A stretch of 64,000 nucleotides of DNA from Globodera rostochiensis (GCA_018350325.1 JAEVLN010000013.1:1178001-1242000), one strand, 5' to 3'; numbered from the stretch's first letter, positions 1 through 12,699 are shown. Notes: a model not told the origin generated them from the sequence alone. Made by a program: numbers and translations.

Positions 1-3000
1 TCTTCCAATAGTTAAAAACGAATTTGCTTTGAAATTTTGGCAGAATCCATGCCATTGGCCAAATTATTGCAATGGTGGCCAATGCGAACTGTTGCCAAAT
101 TCCACCGATTCGCCACATTGTATTTGCCCGCCCGACTCCATGGGAATTCGTTGCGAAACGCGTAAAATCTAAAATTCGAAAATTAGGCTCTTTGTCTACT
201 ATGAATAAAATTATTTAAATATTTGTTAAATTAATTCTATTTAGGCAAACTCAGCCACTACGATCTCCATTTTCTGCCATTTTTAAATTCGTCGTCTTCG
301 ATCATTCAAAAAATTCGATCGCCCAGTTTTTCATGTTTGGCCATCACTCAACAATCATTTTCGCTTTGTTTCTGGCTCCGATTTGGCCAAACGGATGGAC
401 AAACAAATAAAGTGAACATTTGTTTTTAAATAAATTTTATGGAAATAAATTAATCACTTTTTAGGCATTTCCCATGGATTTGTCTCGCATTATTTACATC
501 TCTGTGAACGAGTTGAATTCGGCTGATATAAAAAAGTGCAAAAATTTTTTAATAAAATTTATTTGTATTCAAATTTTACAGTGCCCAGAGGATTCTTCAA
601 TTTGATCAGTTTGGCGTCAACATTTTTGACACCAAATTGCAATTTGATTATGGTCACGCATTAATCAGTCACTTGTGGCATCACGTAAAAATATTCATTA
701 TATTGTACATTCTCAACTAATTAAATTAATTAAATATCCATTTACAATAGCCAATAAATAAAGGTGTGCCTCACATTTGACACCGCTATTTTTCGACTGT
801 TTTTGAATGGCCACTTCGTTGATGCTCGGTCCGGCAAAAATTTCTCAAAAAATCATTCAAAAAATTTTTGCCAACTTTTGTTGGGCGAACACATAGGAGA
901 AGAAGCGGCACATTTTGTCGGTCAGCTGAGCCAAGTTGAGGTGACGGCGGTTCCAATTTAATCTAAATTTTAAATATTGTTTATTTTAGCTTTATTCTAA
1001 ACGTTTTGACGACGCACAAATTGTTCGCATGGCTTGGAATTGTCGTGAATGGACACATCGCCAAGAAAAGGCGCCAAATTTAAATGTGCTCGTTTAATAA
1101 TTAAATTTTAAGACATTTTCAATTGTTGAATGGGCTCATTTTACTACCGTGGATGGTAAAAAAAGCAATTGTGTATAGCAAGATGCTTTTATTATTAATT
1201 ATTATTATTAATTTAACATTTATAATGTAACAATTTTTTTTAATGTATTCTTACAAAATTTTTTGTTTAATTTTACAGTTTTTAACAAGGCGCAAATTGC
1301 ACTTTTTCCGGGTATTTGCAGCGAAAGCGACTGTCAGCCGGGAAGCGAAAGCGATTGTGGGCATGGCAAAAATTGTAAATTTTATTTAAAATTAATATTT
1401 ATTATTTGTAGAATTGGGTTGTCGGGCCCGATTTTTTTTAAGCCGACACCTAATTATGCATTTCAAATACACAAATTTATTAATGACAAAATGTTCACAG
1501 TGAAAACGCCGCCCGAGGTGCTTTTCTGTCCTCGCTCTCAGTTCATCACCGTGCCAGTGCCGAATCAGCGCTTAATCCAAATCCAGTGGGAGGGTAACAA
1601 GAAAAACATTTAAAAATAAGTTTTTGTCCAGATCAAATAAGGCCTCATTTTTATAAGAAAGCCGCATTTAGCAAAATACAAGAAAACATTCTAAGCGATT
1701 TTATTTCTTTTGAGCAAATTTTATCTGTTTTTTCAGATGCAATTTTTTAATGAAAACCTCCGAAAATTTAGCCTTTTTCGGTTTCTCAAAAAATTAAGAG
1801 GGTTGGGGGTTGGCACTCCGACGTTCGGAGGGCGGAAAGTGATGCTAAAACCTCACTATCAGCTCTTGCACCATAGTTTAGGCGGTTACGAAATTTAAGA
1901 TTTTCAGAATTAAAAAACGCTTTTTTCTGAAGGGTCCCTCGAGAAAATGTTTCGACCAACTGGCACATCGCCAATTGTTCGATTTGAGAGCAATTTTCGG
2001 CCTGGCCAAACGTTTGGCTGGGGCCAATTCCATGTTGTGTATTTGGCAGAGGATGCCCTCGGCAATTGGGCCACTTGTGAGGTCAGAAAGTAATTCAAAA
2101 ATTTTTTTTGAAAATTTATTTTTGTACAGTTTGACATTGTCGTGTCACCAACAAAATGTTCGGATCTGTTCGTGCCCGGCACATTCAACAAACTGACGGT
2201 GCACCAATTTCGCGTAGAAGAAGCTCGACAGGCGGAAAAAAGCGTAAATTAATTGATCATTTAATTTTGATTATGTTTTTATTTAAATTTAGATCAATTT
2301 GAAATGTTTGAGCACGGAATTGGTCTCAAATGTTGTTGCAAAACCGCCATTTTACACATGCGATCGGCTGGTCAAAATTTTGAATAAATTTAATTATGTT
2401 GCAAAATTGTAATTTTTTGTTTTTATTGGATTTAATTATTTAATATATCTATGCTGAATTTAATTTTTTGGATAAATTAAAATTGCATTTTGTTCCAGGG
2501 CCAATGGGACCGTTGGGCAAACTTTGGGCGCCCATTTACACTGCCTTCCTGCACGCCTACCGAAAATGCAATGCAGGTTAGCGCTGAAATTAATTCGAAT
2601 AATTGAATATTCTATTCTGCATTGCCTTAAAATTGTAAATTAATTATCCAGGAGGTTGTTGGCGACTTGCATTTTGATGCCACCTGCGACGAAGCAGCCA
2701 ATTATGTACTTAAAGTGGTTGGTGGTCTGAATAAAACTCGGAAATTTCAAAAATGCTTTTTATCATCCAAATTTAAAAAATGTCTTTTTACAGTACCACT
2801 TACTGTAATCACTTTTCATTTTCAAATTGAGATATTGGCGCGCTTTTTCTTATGTTCTCTTCTCTCCTTTTTCTGTTTTTTCTTTTCAGGTTGAGACCAT
2901 TGAAAATGCGAGCAAAAACGCTGGCGCATTTTGTGAGCGTCCACAGTGCGCGGGTCAGTTGGGCATAAAAACGGAATGCCATGGAGAGGGCAACGGTGGC

Positions 3001-6000
3001 GCAGTGGACAATAATGATCCGGATGTGCCGTCGTTGCTTAGCGGTGCCGGGAACCGGGTCCGCCGAGTGCCGCCCACCGGCCAGCAGCAGCAAACGGCGG
3101 TGCGTGTGTTGTTCGACCTCAGCGTGAAGTGCGCGCAGCTTTAAATTGATTCCAAATAATTATTTGCTATAGCAATTCAAAGCGTGCAGTGGCGCCAGTG
3201 ATTCGTGACGCAATGGTAATTTTAAAAAGTTTTAATTGCATAACGCCAAGGAATTTGGAAGAAAATTTAAAATAATTTCTTCAAAATCAATTATCGCTAA
3301 TTGTAAGTCAATTAACGCCAAATAATTTTGCAAGGAGGCCAAATTTGGTTCAAATTTTGTGGGCGAGACCACCCGACTGCAATGTTCCAACGCATTCCCG
3401 CAATTGCACATCAATGGGGACGCCAAAATTGCCGGAAGTGCCAGCGTGGCAATGGCAAACCTTTTAAAATTAGATTTTTTATTATTAAATTTTTATTTTT
3501 TGAGGCTTCCGACCCTCCATTAGTGCAATGTGCCACCTGTGCGCCCGGTGAAACGTGGCAACAAATTGTGCGCAAAATTGCAACAACAACCAAAGTGATG
3601 AAGAAATAAATGAATGGCCCTTTGAATCTTGTCTAATGGCATTTTGTAGGATGAATCGGTGGTGAATTCAGACATGTCCGGAAGTTGTGTGAAATGTCCA
3701 GCAAACAGCTATAAGTCGAGCCCTGGGTGTGTTGAAGGCTTTGGGATTTAAGAAAAGTTTTAAAAATTACTTGAAGGGTTCAACCATGTACGCCATGTCA
3801 GGACGACCGAATTACTGGCGGGGTGGTCGGATGTATGCGCGAAATTGACTGTTATTGTCAGTTTCGTTTCCAATAATCAATTACCTAATTGAGGGATTAA
3901 TAATGAAGGGACTACTGAGTGTTTGTTGAATCTCGAGTAAACTTTGAATCTTGCACGCTCTAGTGAACTGTCCACCCGGCTCGGTGTACTGCTCGATGAC
4001 GGACACCTGCACAATGTGCGCACATGGCCAATACATGCCCTACAGGCATGAAATTCAAAATTTTCAAACAACACTTCACCATCCCCCTACAGTGGCCGCT
4101 TACAATGCATTGGCTGTCCTCCAGGCACCACCACTGAACAGGAGGTGTCATACATGGAGATTTATTTTATTTTAACCACTATTTGCATCATTTAATTTTC
4201 TTTTTAAAGGGGTCAACCAGTGCTGATCAATGTTCGGTGCGTTGTGCGCTTGGTGAGGAATTGGGCGCTGGAGAGCAGTGCGAAATGTTTGTTCTTTGAT
4301 CACTTCTTGAGTTCATTTTCAACGTTCCACCAGACCAGCAGATTTAATAGGGCATACTGTATAAACAGTGTTTGACGCCAAAATGAATGCAATCATAAAA
4401 ATCCAATCAACCCTCTAAATCACAAAAGGTGCACACGCGGAACTTTTCGAGCGGAAGGCATGCACGCCTGCCGACACTGCAGTGTAAGTACCTTAATTAG
4501 GAGGGTTGTCGAGGTTGAGAATTGTGGGGTCGGGATCGGTAACGGGAGCCCTACTTTATATTAATAAATTTTTTTACATATAATTTTTTTAAGCTTGGCT
4601 TCACGACCCGTTCAAGCGGCGCCAAATCGGCGTCGGACTGCGCGCACATTTTTTGCCCGCCCGGCCACTTCCGCAACACAACCATTGGGCCTGATCACAG
4701 CGACAATCAGCTGATCTCCAGCCTTGCGTCTGTTTGTGTGCCATGTGCCATCGGATATTATCAGGCAAAAAATAATTAAAATACATCTTTAAAAATTATT
4801 GTTTTTTAGTCAATTAATGTGTAAAAGAAAATTAGTACACTAAACAAATTTTCGAAATAATTGTTAAATTATTAAAAAAAAAATATGATCTCGGCCGGAC
4901 TCGAACCGGCGACCTTCAGTGTGTTAGACTGACGTGATAACCAACTACACCACGAGACCAATGTCGTCGTACAATATGTTTTTAATGAGATTTCCACAAA
5001 ATTTTTAAATCACTTAAAACTCGAGCTTCTTAAATTCAAGGCCTGGTTATTGATTAACACTTTTCTGAAAATCAAAATGATTTATATTACACATTTAAAT
5101 ATTCGAAATTAAAATGAAAAAATTTGTCCAACATTTTCCGACTGATTATGGCACTGATCGTTGTGATCGATGTCCAATCGGTTGGCAAACGCTTGGTTAC
5201 GGTGCCCTGTCGGTGCAGGAATGTGATCAGGCCAACGATGGCACATGCAAACCGGATGAGCCCGAGCCTTGCCCTGATGGTTGCCGTAAAAAAAAATTTT
5301 AACAAAAATTTGTTTTTTAGGGATGGAATGCGTACAGACGAGAGGCCAAACTTACGAATGTCACAATTTGCCAAACATAAACAGAACTGATCATGGAGAT
5401 GTCTGGCGTCGTGTTTGGATTCCTATGGTCAAAAATTTCAAATAGAAGGAAAATTTTCAAAATTTAAATGCCTCAGATTTTGGCTTTGTTCGCCGTCCTC
5501 GCATTGGCCGTTTTGTCAATCATTTTCATCAAAAACCGACAAAAATGGTTTGTTTGTATATTTGAAGCGCATTTAAATTTGTGAGATTAAATCTTTGCTC
5601 CCAAATAGGCTTCTGATGCTGAATCGGCACTGTCCATGCACCTTTTTGTTGTGTTGCAAGAAAATGACGGTGGACAACTTGGCAAGCAATGAGTGAATTT
5701 TTTTATCTCTTTTAACTTTATTAAATTTGTCGTTAATAATGATGAAATCTGATTGATCTTCATCATCATCATCAGATTTGATCCAATTTCAGTAAATCTT
5801 TATTCATTTATTTTAAAAAATTTGCAAGATACACACGAACATCACCGCCAATAGTGACAGAGATCAGTCAAAATGTACAACAACAAACAGTCGTTGAACT
5901 CACCGCCGCATCAAATGTTTTTGATTTAAAAGTTTATTAAAAAATCTGTTGAATTTGCAGGAAAATTCGAGATCGTCAAATACGGAGAAATCGTAATTTC

Positions 6001-7777
6001 TTTTGTTTTTTTATTTAAAAAAATATATGAAAAATGATACAGAAAAGCCCATGGCCATGACATTGTTGCGAGCCTGAGGCCACGATCGGCGTCTGAATCT
6101 GCTTCATCCCGATCAAATGTTAGCAAAAAAAAATTGCCCATTCTATTTTTTCGATTAAATTCTAAGGAAAAGGTGGATGATCCGTTGAACGAAATCCGAT
6201 CTGGCCTCATGGAAGTTATGAATGCAACTGAGTTGGACGATGGCGACGAATCGAACGGGTCGAGCAGCAGTCATCGGTTGACAGAAACATTCGGCCGAGG
6301 GCAACAATATGTGATCAAAAAACTTAATTTATATTAAGCAGCAAAATTAAATTAAAAACTTAATTAAATCAATCGAAAATTGATCTAAATAAAAATTGCA
6401 GTTTATGCCAACCAGCAGCAGAAGGCCGCAGTTGACTGTGCAAACCAGATTTCCAATTACGCCCAATGAAAATGGTCAGTCACTCTTTTTAATTATGTTA
6501 AATAGGGTTGAGCCCCGACCCCTCGGGGGCGGGAAAGTCGGGGTCGGGGTTGGGGTTGGTCGGGGTCGGGGCTTAACCCTAATGTTAAACACTCGACCCG
6601 ATATGACAGGATTTTTGGGCCTAAAACTTGAAATATTACTGTAATATGGACTAAAAATCCCCAAAATATATGGATCCAAAACCCCCCAAAAAGTGCCAAA
6701 AATGCCTAAAATATGGATTAAAATGTGAAAAGGCTAAAAGGGATTTATTCTCAAAAAAGCCTGAAATATTGATTTATAGTGATTAAAAAGTCGCTTCTAA
6801 TTCAAAATTTTTCAAAATAAATGCAATGCTTTTCTCGTCAACATTTCTGTTTGAAAAAAAGGTTAAAACCTTTTGGATATATAAAAATTCCGATTGATAC
6901 ACATACAAACAATTTTAGATTTGGATTTGGAGAAAGAAAATTGAGACAATTTTGCTTTTTAGCATCAATTAAAAAAATAATTTTGGCGAGGAGACCTGCG
7001 GTGCCAATAAGCGGCGGCAGCGAATTATAAAAATAAAAATGTCAACAATTAAAAAAAAATTATCTTGTTAAAGATACTATAGCGCATCATCAACAGACGT
7101 TTCACCGTCGATTTCGCCGTTCCTTCTCATCCTCATCATCATCTTCAGCTGTTGATGAACCACCACTTGTGCGAGCTGTACCCATCCATCACAGAGATGG
7201 CCGATCCTTTTTGGGTGGGCATATTTAAATTTATTTATGTAATGTTTTTTCTATTTATTAATTTATTCTGAAGGATCTGCGCGTGCCACCGATGCTATTG
7301 GAATGCGAAATTTCAGCATGGGTGAGGAGCATAATGAAGACGGCACTCACACACTTCGGAGGCCTGGCGGTGCGGGGCAAACCACTCAAAATTTTCAAAA
7401 AATTCTATTTAAAAACCCCCTTTTTAGGTGGTTTATGAAACTAAAAAATATAGGGTCGTTTCTGTTGATTTTGAACATTCATAGCATGAACGAAAGGCTT
7501 GATTTGAATACAGGCGTATTGGTTGGCCTCCGCTGCAGGCAATTTGAGCCGGGCGCTGGCGTCGCCGGCGGCAGTGTGCCATTGCGCTCTTCGCTGACCG
7601 GGCGCAGTCCACTCGCGTCTCCCGCAGGCAAATCCGGCACCAGCAGCAGTGGTGTTGTGCCAGCTGAACAGACAACCGCAGTGCCATCCTACGACGATGA
7701 TGATGACGTAATTTTATTTTTGTTATAATTTGAGATTTTCTGAATGATTCAATATATTTTAGGCTTTCTTCTCATGA
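1..7777 (+). CDS. SVEP1/polydom-like EGF-pentraxin-HYR transmembrane protein (5' partial, spliced)
   Basis: This is a multi-exon gene whose start lies before the window. Exon 44-161 is a six-cysteine EGF-like module (NPCHWPNYCNGGQCE...). From 245 to about 1085 runs a pentraxin/LamG-like domain: SFSLCFWLRF, then WHH joined across the intron at 685-772 to VCLTFDTAIFRLFLNGHFV, then FVGQLSQVELYSKRFDDAQI. A HYR-type module follows from about 1490 to 2210 (FCPRSQFITVPVPN; FGWGQFHVVYLAEDALGNWATC). About 3500-5400 encodes repeated CxxC-rich ephrin-receptor-like (GCC2/GCC3) units such as CVKCPANSYKSSPG and CDRCPIGWQTLGYG. A hydrophobic helix at about 5476-5545 (LALFAVLALAVLSIIF, then KNRQK) is a single membrane span. 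The remaining exons form a Ser/Gly/Asp-rich tail ending in a DDDDD run joined to AFFS and TGA at 7775-7777. The module set resembles vertebrate SVEP1, which acts in cell adhesion and the extracellular matrix. The membrane anchor and long cytoplasmic tail differ from SVEP1. Several internal exon joins are uncertain. Confidence 0.75.
4886..4959 (-). tRNA. tRNA-Val(AAC): tRNA-Val (anticodon AAC)
   Basis: Read on the minus strand, the gene starts GGTCTCG at 4959-4953. Its 3' acceptor strand CGAGATC plus discriminator A ends at 4886. All seven acceptor pairs form (one G-U). The anticodon stem TCAGT/ACTGA encloses the loop CTAACAC, giving anticodon AAC. The T arm contains GGTTCGAGTCC. There is no intron. 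The gene lies antisense in an intron of the polydom-like gene and must carry its own internal A and B boxes. A string of A's lies just upstream on the plus strand, which reads as a run of T's after the tRNA and can terminate RNA polymerase III. Confidence 0.96.
6503..6581. mobile_element. hAT-like micro-MITE, 79 bp, with perfect 8-bp TSD
   Basis: The element starts TAGGGTTGAGCCCCGACC and ends GGTCGGGGCTTAACCCTA, so its ends are inverted repeats. It is flanked by identical ATGTTAAA copies at 6495-6502 and 6582-6589. An 8-bp target-site duplication with short inverted ends is typical of hAT elements. It has no coding capacity and sits in an intron of the polydom-like gene. Confidence 0.75.
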
Positions 7778-8216
7778 AGTTTGGATGTGAAAAAAAGGAA
7801 CTTTGCGGGTAAATTTCAAAATATTTGATCGATAAAGACAGACAGTCTAAAGGCCGCCTAGACAGACAGGCAGACGTCTAGAAGTGGTCATAGACTTTTA
7901 GACGGACAACCAGTCTAGACACCTAAATAGAAAGACAACGTCTAGAAGTGGTTAGACAAACAGTAGCAATCTTTTAAATATAATGTATTTGACCTGGGGT
8001 TTTTTTGCATCCTGATGTGAGTGTTGAGTTATTGTTTTTTGAGGATGCTATTTCTGTTGAATAAGTTGTTTCAAATCACAACATTTTACTATAAAAAATG
8101 TTTAATTCCATCTATGTCTTCATCTACAATAATATAAATGCGCAAAAAAAATAAGAAAAATTTTCCGACACGAACTCTTGCTCTCGCACTTTTCTCTCCA
8201 CTTTTGGGTGTGTTCA
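7778..8216. other. Spacer between convergent genes, with GTCTAGA-type repeat block
   Basis: This short spacer separates the 3' ends of the polydom-like gene (+) and GCH1 (-). At about 7835-7970 it holds an irregular repeat block in which AGACAGACAG, GTCTAGA and TTAGAC motifs recur. The unit ACGTCTAGAAGTGGT appears twice. No open frame or RNA gene is evident. Confidence 0.6.
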
Positions 8217-9802
8217 TCATTTTTTGATCAGGGTAAGGAACTCCTCGCGCGTCTTCGGATCGTCACTGAAATAGGAGGGGGCTCTGAAAAGTGTAAATTT
8301 TGAAATTTTTCCAAAAAATTACCGAAAAACGCCCAACATGCACGACGTGGTAGTGGTGGCGTTGATCTTCTGCACGCCCCTCATCACCATGCACATGTGA
8401 CTTTAAAAAAATCAAATTTTTTGGTGATATTGTCCAGTAGTCCCGGTTTTTCCCAAAAGTCCCGGTCCCATCCTACCCTACTCTTAACTATTCGAATTTA
8501 CTGTATTGACGCTTGACCCTTTTTAAACTTTGCGCCGTTTGTTTTAAATATGGCACCATTTCACATTTTACAGTACCTCGCTTCAATCACAACACCGACA
8601 CCCGCTGGATGTACAGCTTGAAGAATTGCAGACGCAATTTGTTTTGTCAATCGCTCTTGCACTTAAATATGTATGTGAATTTTGACATTTGTAAATTTCA
8701 TTTTCTAATTTTGGCATTTTGTTAATTTCATTTTCTTATTTTGGCGTTTTGTTTATTTTTATTCAAATTTCACTTTTCTGTTTTATTTTAAAATAATTTT
8801 ACCCTGAAGCCGACGGCTGAACATTTCCACAATTCGTGCCAATTTGCTGAGCCCTAGCACTTTTTTGTTCGGCAGATAACCAATGTGGACTAAACAAACA
8901 AAATATTTAAAAAATGTTTCTTCTCCCTAAAAACCTCTGCCCAGAAAAGGGACTAGGTGATGCTCACACAAAGAAAACATTTCAATGTCACGAACAATTA
9001 CCTGAATATAAAAAAAACATTTTAAAATATTTTCAATATAAATGCTTTAATTCATATTTTTATATAATAAAATACAAAAATTATTTTTAAAAATTTAATA
9101 CTTAAAAATAAAAGGATTTTAATTTATTTAAACTATTTAGATAATTATTTTTTAATAAAAAAACAAGTATAATTTTTTTAAAAGTAAATAACACTTTTTT
9201 GATAAATTTAATGTTTATAAATAAAAACATTTTAAATTTATTTAAAAAAACCATTTCATCTGTGTCTTCATCAAAAACAGCCTCATTCAGCACATCTACA
9301 TAATTTGATGAAGCATTAAAAAAGTATTATGTTTAATAAGTAATTAAAAAGTATCATTCAAATTAATAATCTTTTAAATTATTCACCATCAAAATTTTCG
9401 TCGTAACCCTTGGTAAAGTAGAGCATTGCCTTTGCGGCACGCATTGGAGTCTTTAGAAGGCCTTAAAAAAATCAAAAAGTTTTTGTTATAAAAATTAATC
9501 AAAAAATAAGTTCTTAATTACCCGGTCTTTGCACATCCTCACCCACGTGGCTGATGATGCTCTCGTACGCCTTGACCATGTTGTCCAGTTGTGGATGTTC
9601 CCGTGGCGTTGCTGTGGGCGATGGTGGAAGCCTCGCAACCTGACACAAATAAATAGGATTTTTTGAAATTAATATTTACTCGATCCGATTTTTTTGGCAC
9701 ATCCTTCTCCAACTTCGGCACGTTCTCCTCTGCGCTCATGGCTTCCAGAAAGCCACTGCTGCTGCTACTGCTGCAACTTGTGCTACTGCTGCCTTTGCTC
9801 AT
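8217..9802 (-). CDS. GCH1: GTP cyclohydrolase I (spliced)
   Basis: The enzyme converts GTP to 7,8-dihydroneopterin triphosphate, the first step of tetrahydrobiopterin synthesis. In nematodes that cofactor serves dopamine and serotonin synthesis and phenylalanine hydroxylation (C. elegans cat-4). The ATG is at 9802-9800 and the stop TGA at 8219-8217. The first exons encode a Ser-rich variable N-terminus (about 9680-9802), then [19 protein letters not shown] (9390-9460) and [15 protein letters not shown] (about 9260). These are followed by [18 protein letters not shown] (about 8945-8995), with the zinc-ligand Cys and His. Next come [20 protein letters not shown] (8835-8895), [19 protein letters not shown] (8570-8640), [11 protein letters not shown] with the second zinc Cys (about 8335-8400), and [21 protein letters not shown] at the end. 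All core motifs are present, so the gene looks functional. The N-terminal length is typical for metazoan GCH1. Confidence 0.97.
8440..8482. repeat. Truncated CCCGGTCCC-end transposon fragment in GCH1 intron
   Basis: The sequence AAAGTCCCGGTCCCATCCTACCCTACT matches, in inverse orientation, the terminus of the 396-bp element at 63438-63833. No matching opposite end is seen, so this looks like a truncated or decayed copy. Confidence 0.5.
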
Positions 9803-12699
9803 TTTTTGGAGTAACAAAAATTGGGCAGAAAATTTTTAATCTTTAAATTCGCATAAATTTATTTGAGATTTAAAAAAGGATTAGCTGATTTAGGGAAAAT
9901 TGTGAAATTCTTTGAAAGCATTGTTGTATTTTTCGCAAAAATTACCCATGAGAAACGTTCTTTGGAGCGTATGCCCCTCACGGCGAAGTGAGAGCCCAAT
10001 TTTGCCCTCCGGGGAAAAATGAGTGTTCCCGTGGGGCGTAATGACCCCTCCCCCCTCTTTTCTCCTCGCCAAGAGGTACTCGAAAAATGTGTGTTGTTTA
10101 AATAATGACCCACTAAATTATTCCACCCACCAGCGCCGACGGACGGCGGGGAAAGCGACAGACAATTTTTAAAATTCAAAATATTTCGCACAAATACCGT
10201 GGTTATAAGAGAACTCTGGTTTTTGGTATTTACCGGTTTTGGAAAACAAAAATTTGCCGTTGAGCGTAAAAAAATAAGAAAATTTTCAGCAAAATAGTGG
10301 CAAGTGTGGAAATGTGGCAAAAATAGTAGCAAATTTTCAAAATAGTGGCATTTGACACTAAAAAAAAGGAAAATTGAGCTCCCTATTTGGAACCCATGAC
10401 GGATTTTTGCAAATTTTGAATAAATTTTGAAGTTTCTTAGCACCCTAAAACTTACATTATAGCTTCGGAAGGTTTCTAAATGTTCCCCGGATGGACAAAT
10501 TTTGTCTGAAGCCAATTTTGGCGGAGATATTTTAGGAATGGCCTTGAACGCGTTTAGCCTTTGGCCGTGCGTGTGCTGTTTGTTTGCCCTATGTTGGCCC
10601 AATTATTTTTGCCTATTCCGCCTTGGGCACAAAACGTGGGCTTTTTTTGTCAATGTTTGCCTCAGACAACAATTTCCGGGTCAAAAATAATGGTAACAAA
10701 ACAGCCAACTTACGGAATAATGGTGTCACTTGTCCCGCCGTCCAAAAATAGTTTAATTACGAAAGAAAAGATTTTATATTTTTTTGATCCATAAACTCCC
10801 TTTCCAACTGATCAATATTGGGAATGTGCGGTTTTGCTGCGCGATCTGACCAAACAAGCTTTGCATACAGCAAACAACATCCAATCATATTTGGAGTTGT
10901 TTTCCATCGTTGAAGGGCTTGTCAAAATTGTGTCCGGGTTGTTGTTGTTGGGCGGCAGACAATGCTCTGCGACCACCACTGATCAGCCAGCCCCTACTCT
11001 GATCAGTCAATCGGTGAGTCGGGTGGAACAGAATCCCAAATTCAATTGGTTTCTGTGTTATTTGATAAAAATTGCCATCCCAAATAAAATAAAATTTAAT
11101 TTGTTGAAGCTTTGAAATTAAATGCATTAGGTAAAAACTAAAACCAAAAAGTCTCTCTAAATGAAAATTTTCTCAAATTCATCACCACGCCCAACTCAAT
11201 TACTTAAAACAAAACCGTAATTGGATCGATTTAAAATTCATTTTTATTTGGAATCGATTTTCAAAAGAATTGGTGTGAAGATTGATGGGTAAATAGGGTG
11301 TTGATGAGTTTGTTTTACCTCCAATATACCTAATAATAATAATAACGACAACGCATTTTATATGTGGCCAAATCGGAGGTAATAATGGGACATAAAATAT
11401 TCCATTGTTTGTCGAGTGAATGAATGAATGAATGAATGTGTGTCCATTTTCATTCATTTTTTGATCGGACATTTATTGTAAAGAAAAGCACACTTTGTGT
11501 GGGGTGTTCGGGTCGTTTAAATACCCCCCGAAAAAACAAAAAGCAACAACAACAAAGCACAAAGACAATTTGAACAATGCAAATTGTCCCTCCCTCCCCC
11601 CGGGCGCAATAATTAGTTAGATAATGTGATTCTATGGCCGCGTGGCCACGTAACCGTGCGGGGCCGGAAACAAGGTAATGACGACTGATCTGTTTGGTTA
11701 GGACATTCAACATGTCAGGTTCGATCGGTTTCCGATCGAATTTTTATTTAGAAGTGATTAAATAAAATTGGCAAAAATTTTTAGAAAAAATGTTTAAAAA
11801 ACTAAAAATTGTTTGCAAATTATTATTGGTATGAAATATCATCATTTAAGAAGAAAAAACTAAATATTTTTACAAAAATTCGTTTACGTTAAAAATGTCC
11901 GATAAAAGGTAATATAATCGTGCGCAACTAAATGTCAATTGATCAGTCGTCCATTTGCAATTGATTCAATGTGCGTGATCATTTCCACCTGCTGATGACG
12001 AGAACTTTGCGCGTGAAACAACACATTTTCCATCGACGAGACGCGTGCTCTTAAACAAAAAGTGCCAAATTTAGGACTAAAATTTTTTTTAATGAAATAG
12101 TCAATTTTAAATGATTTTTAAGTGTTCTGGTCTGTGTGTTTAATTAATTGCCGAATAAATAAATTGTTAGCAAAATTATATATTAAACTGATTTCATATG
12201 TCGCGCAAGTCCCATAATGTTCGGCGGAGATGGACGGCGCACCGATCGATCGGATGACTAATTACTATAATCGCGCCCAATCAATTAGTTGGCTAATAAA
12301 TACTCAGTCCATTCAGTCTGACGGCCTCGCTTTTTTGCCATTTTTATAAAATTAATTTGTTGAGGACAAAAACATGACGTCAGCACCCAAAATTTGGGCA
12401 AAACGTTTTAGGGTTTGCTTATTAAAAAATGTTTAGAAAAATGTAATGATACCCAGATTACCTTTAAAACCGCGTTTTTGGTACTTTCTGCCCATGTTTT
12501 TCCAATTGCTGATCTAGTTAATGGGTTTATTGCCGTCATCGAAAATTTTCAAAATAAGAACATGGAAGACCAAAAAATAAGATTTAGGGGTCCGAAATAA
12601 GGACAAACTTTTAAAACGTTCTAATTTGGCAAAAACATTTATGTTGGAATAAATTTAAACCCTTTTCTTAAATAAGATTAAAAATTCCAAAAACACATT
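9803..12699. other. Long intergenic region, no confident gene
   Basis: This region separates GCH1 from the orphan secreted gene; both are on the minus strand. It contains a 744-base open frame on the minus strand (9859-10602) that starts without ATG and resembles no family known to me. A plus-strand open stretch (about 10840-11011) ends in a good donor GTGAGT but lacks an ATG or a usable acceptor. A (GAAT)n microsatellite lies at about 11416-11437. A short minus-strand stretch at 11939-12049, beginning after a possible acceptor and containing MENVLFHAQSSRH and HIESIANGRLIN then stop, could be an orphan 3' exon. None of these was strong enough to call as a gene. Confidence 0.5.

Noticed and set aside
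764..961. Apparent aldehyde-dehydrogenase-like start (LFLNGHFVDARSGKNF)
   Set aside because: Joining to the preceding exon gives WHHVCLTFDT, the classic pentraxin strand, and the following exons continue that domain.
9859..10602. Longest open frame in the window (744 bases, minus strand)
   Set aside because: It starts without ATG, shows no domain, signal peptide or compositional pattern of protein, and spans both AT-rich and GC-rich spacer. Probably chance.
10840..11011. Open plus-strand stretch reading RDLTKQALHTANNIQSYLEL and ending in donor GTGAGT
   Set aside because: An in-frame stop at 10793 with neither AG nor ATG before the stretch, and no partner exon found downstream.
11939..12049. 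Minus-strand mini-exon with MENVLFHAQSSRH ... IANGRLIN
   Set aside because: Protein-like but isolated. The only upstream gene on that strand already stops at 12700. Kept only as a note in the intergenic entry.
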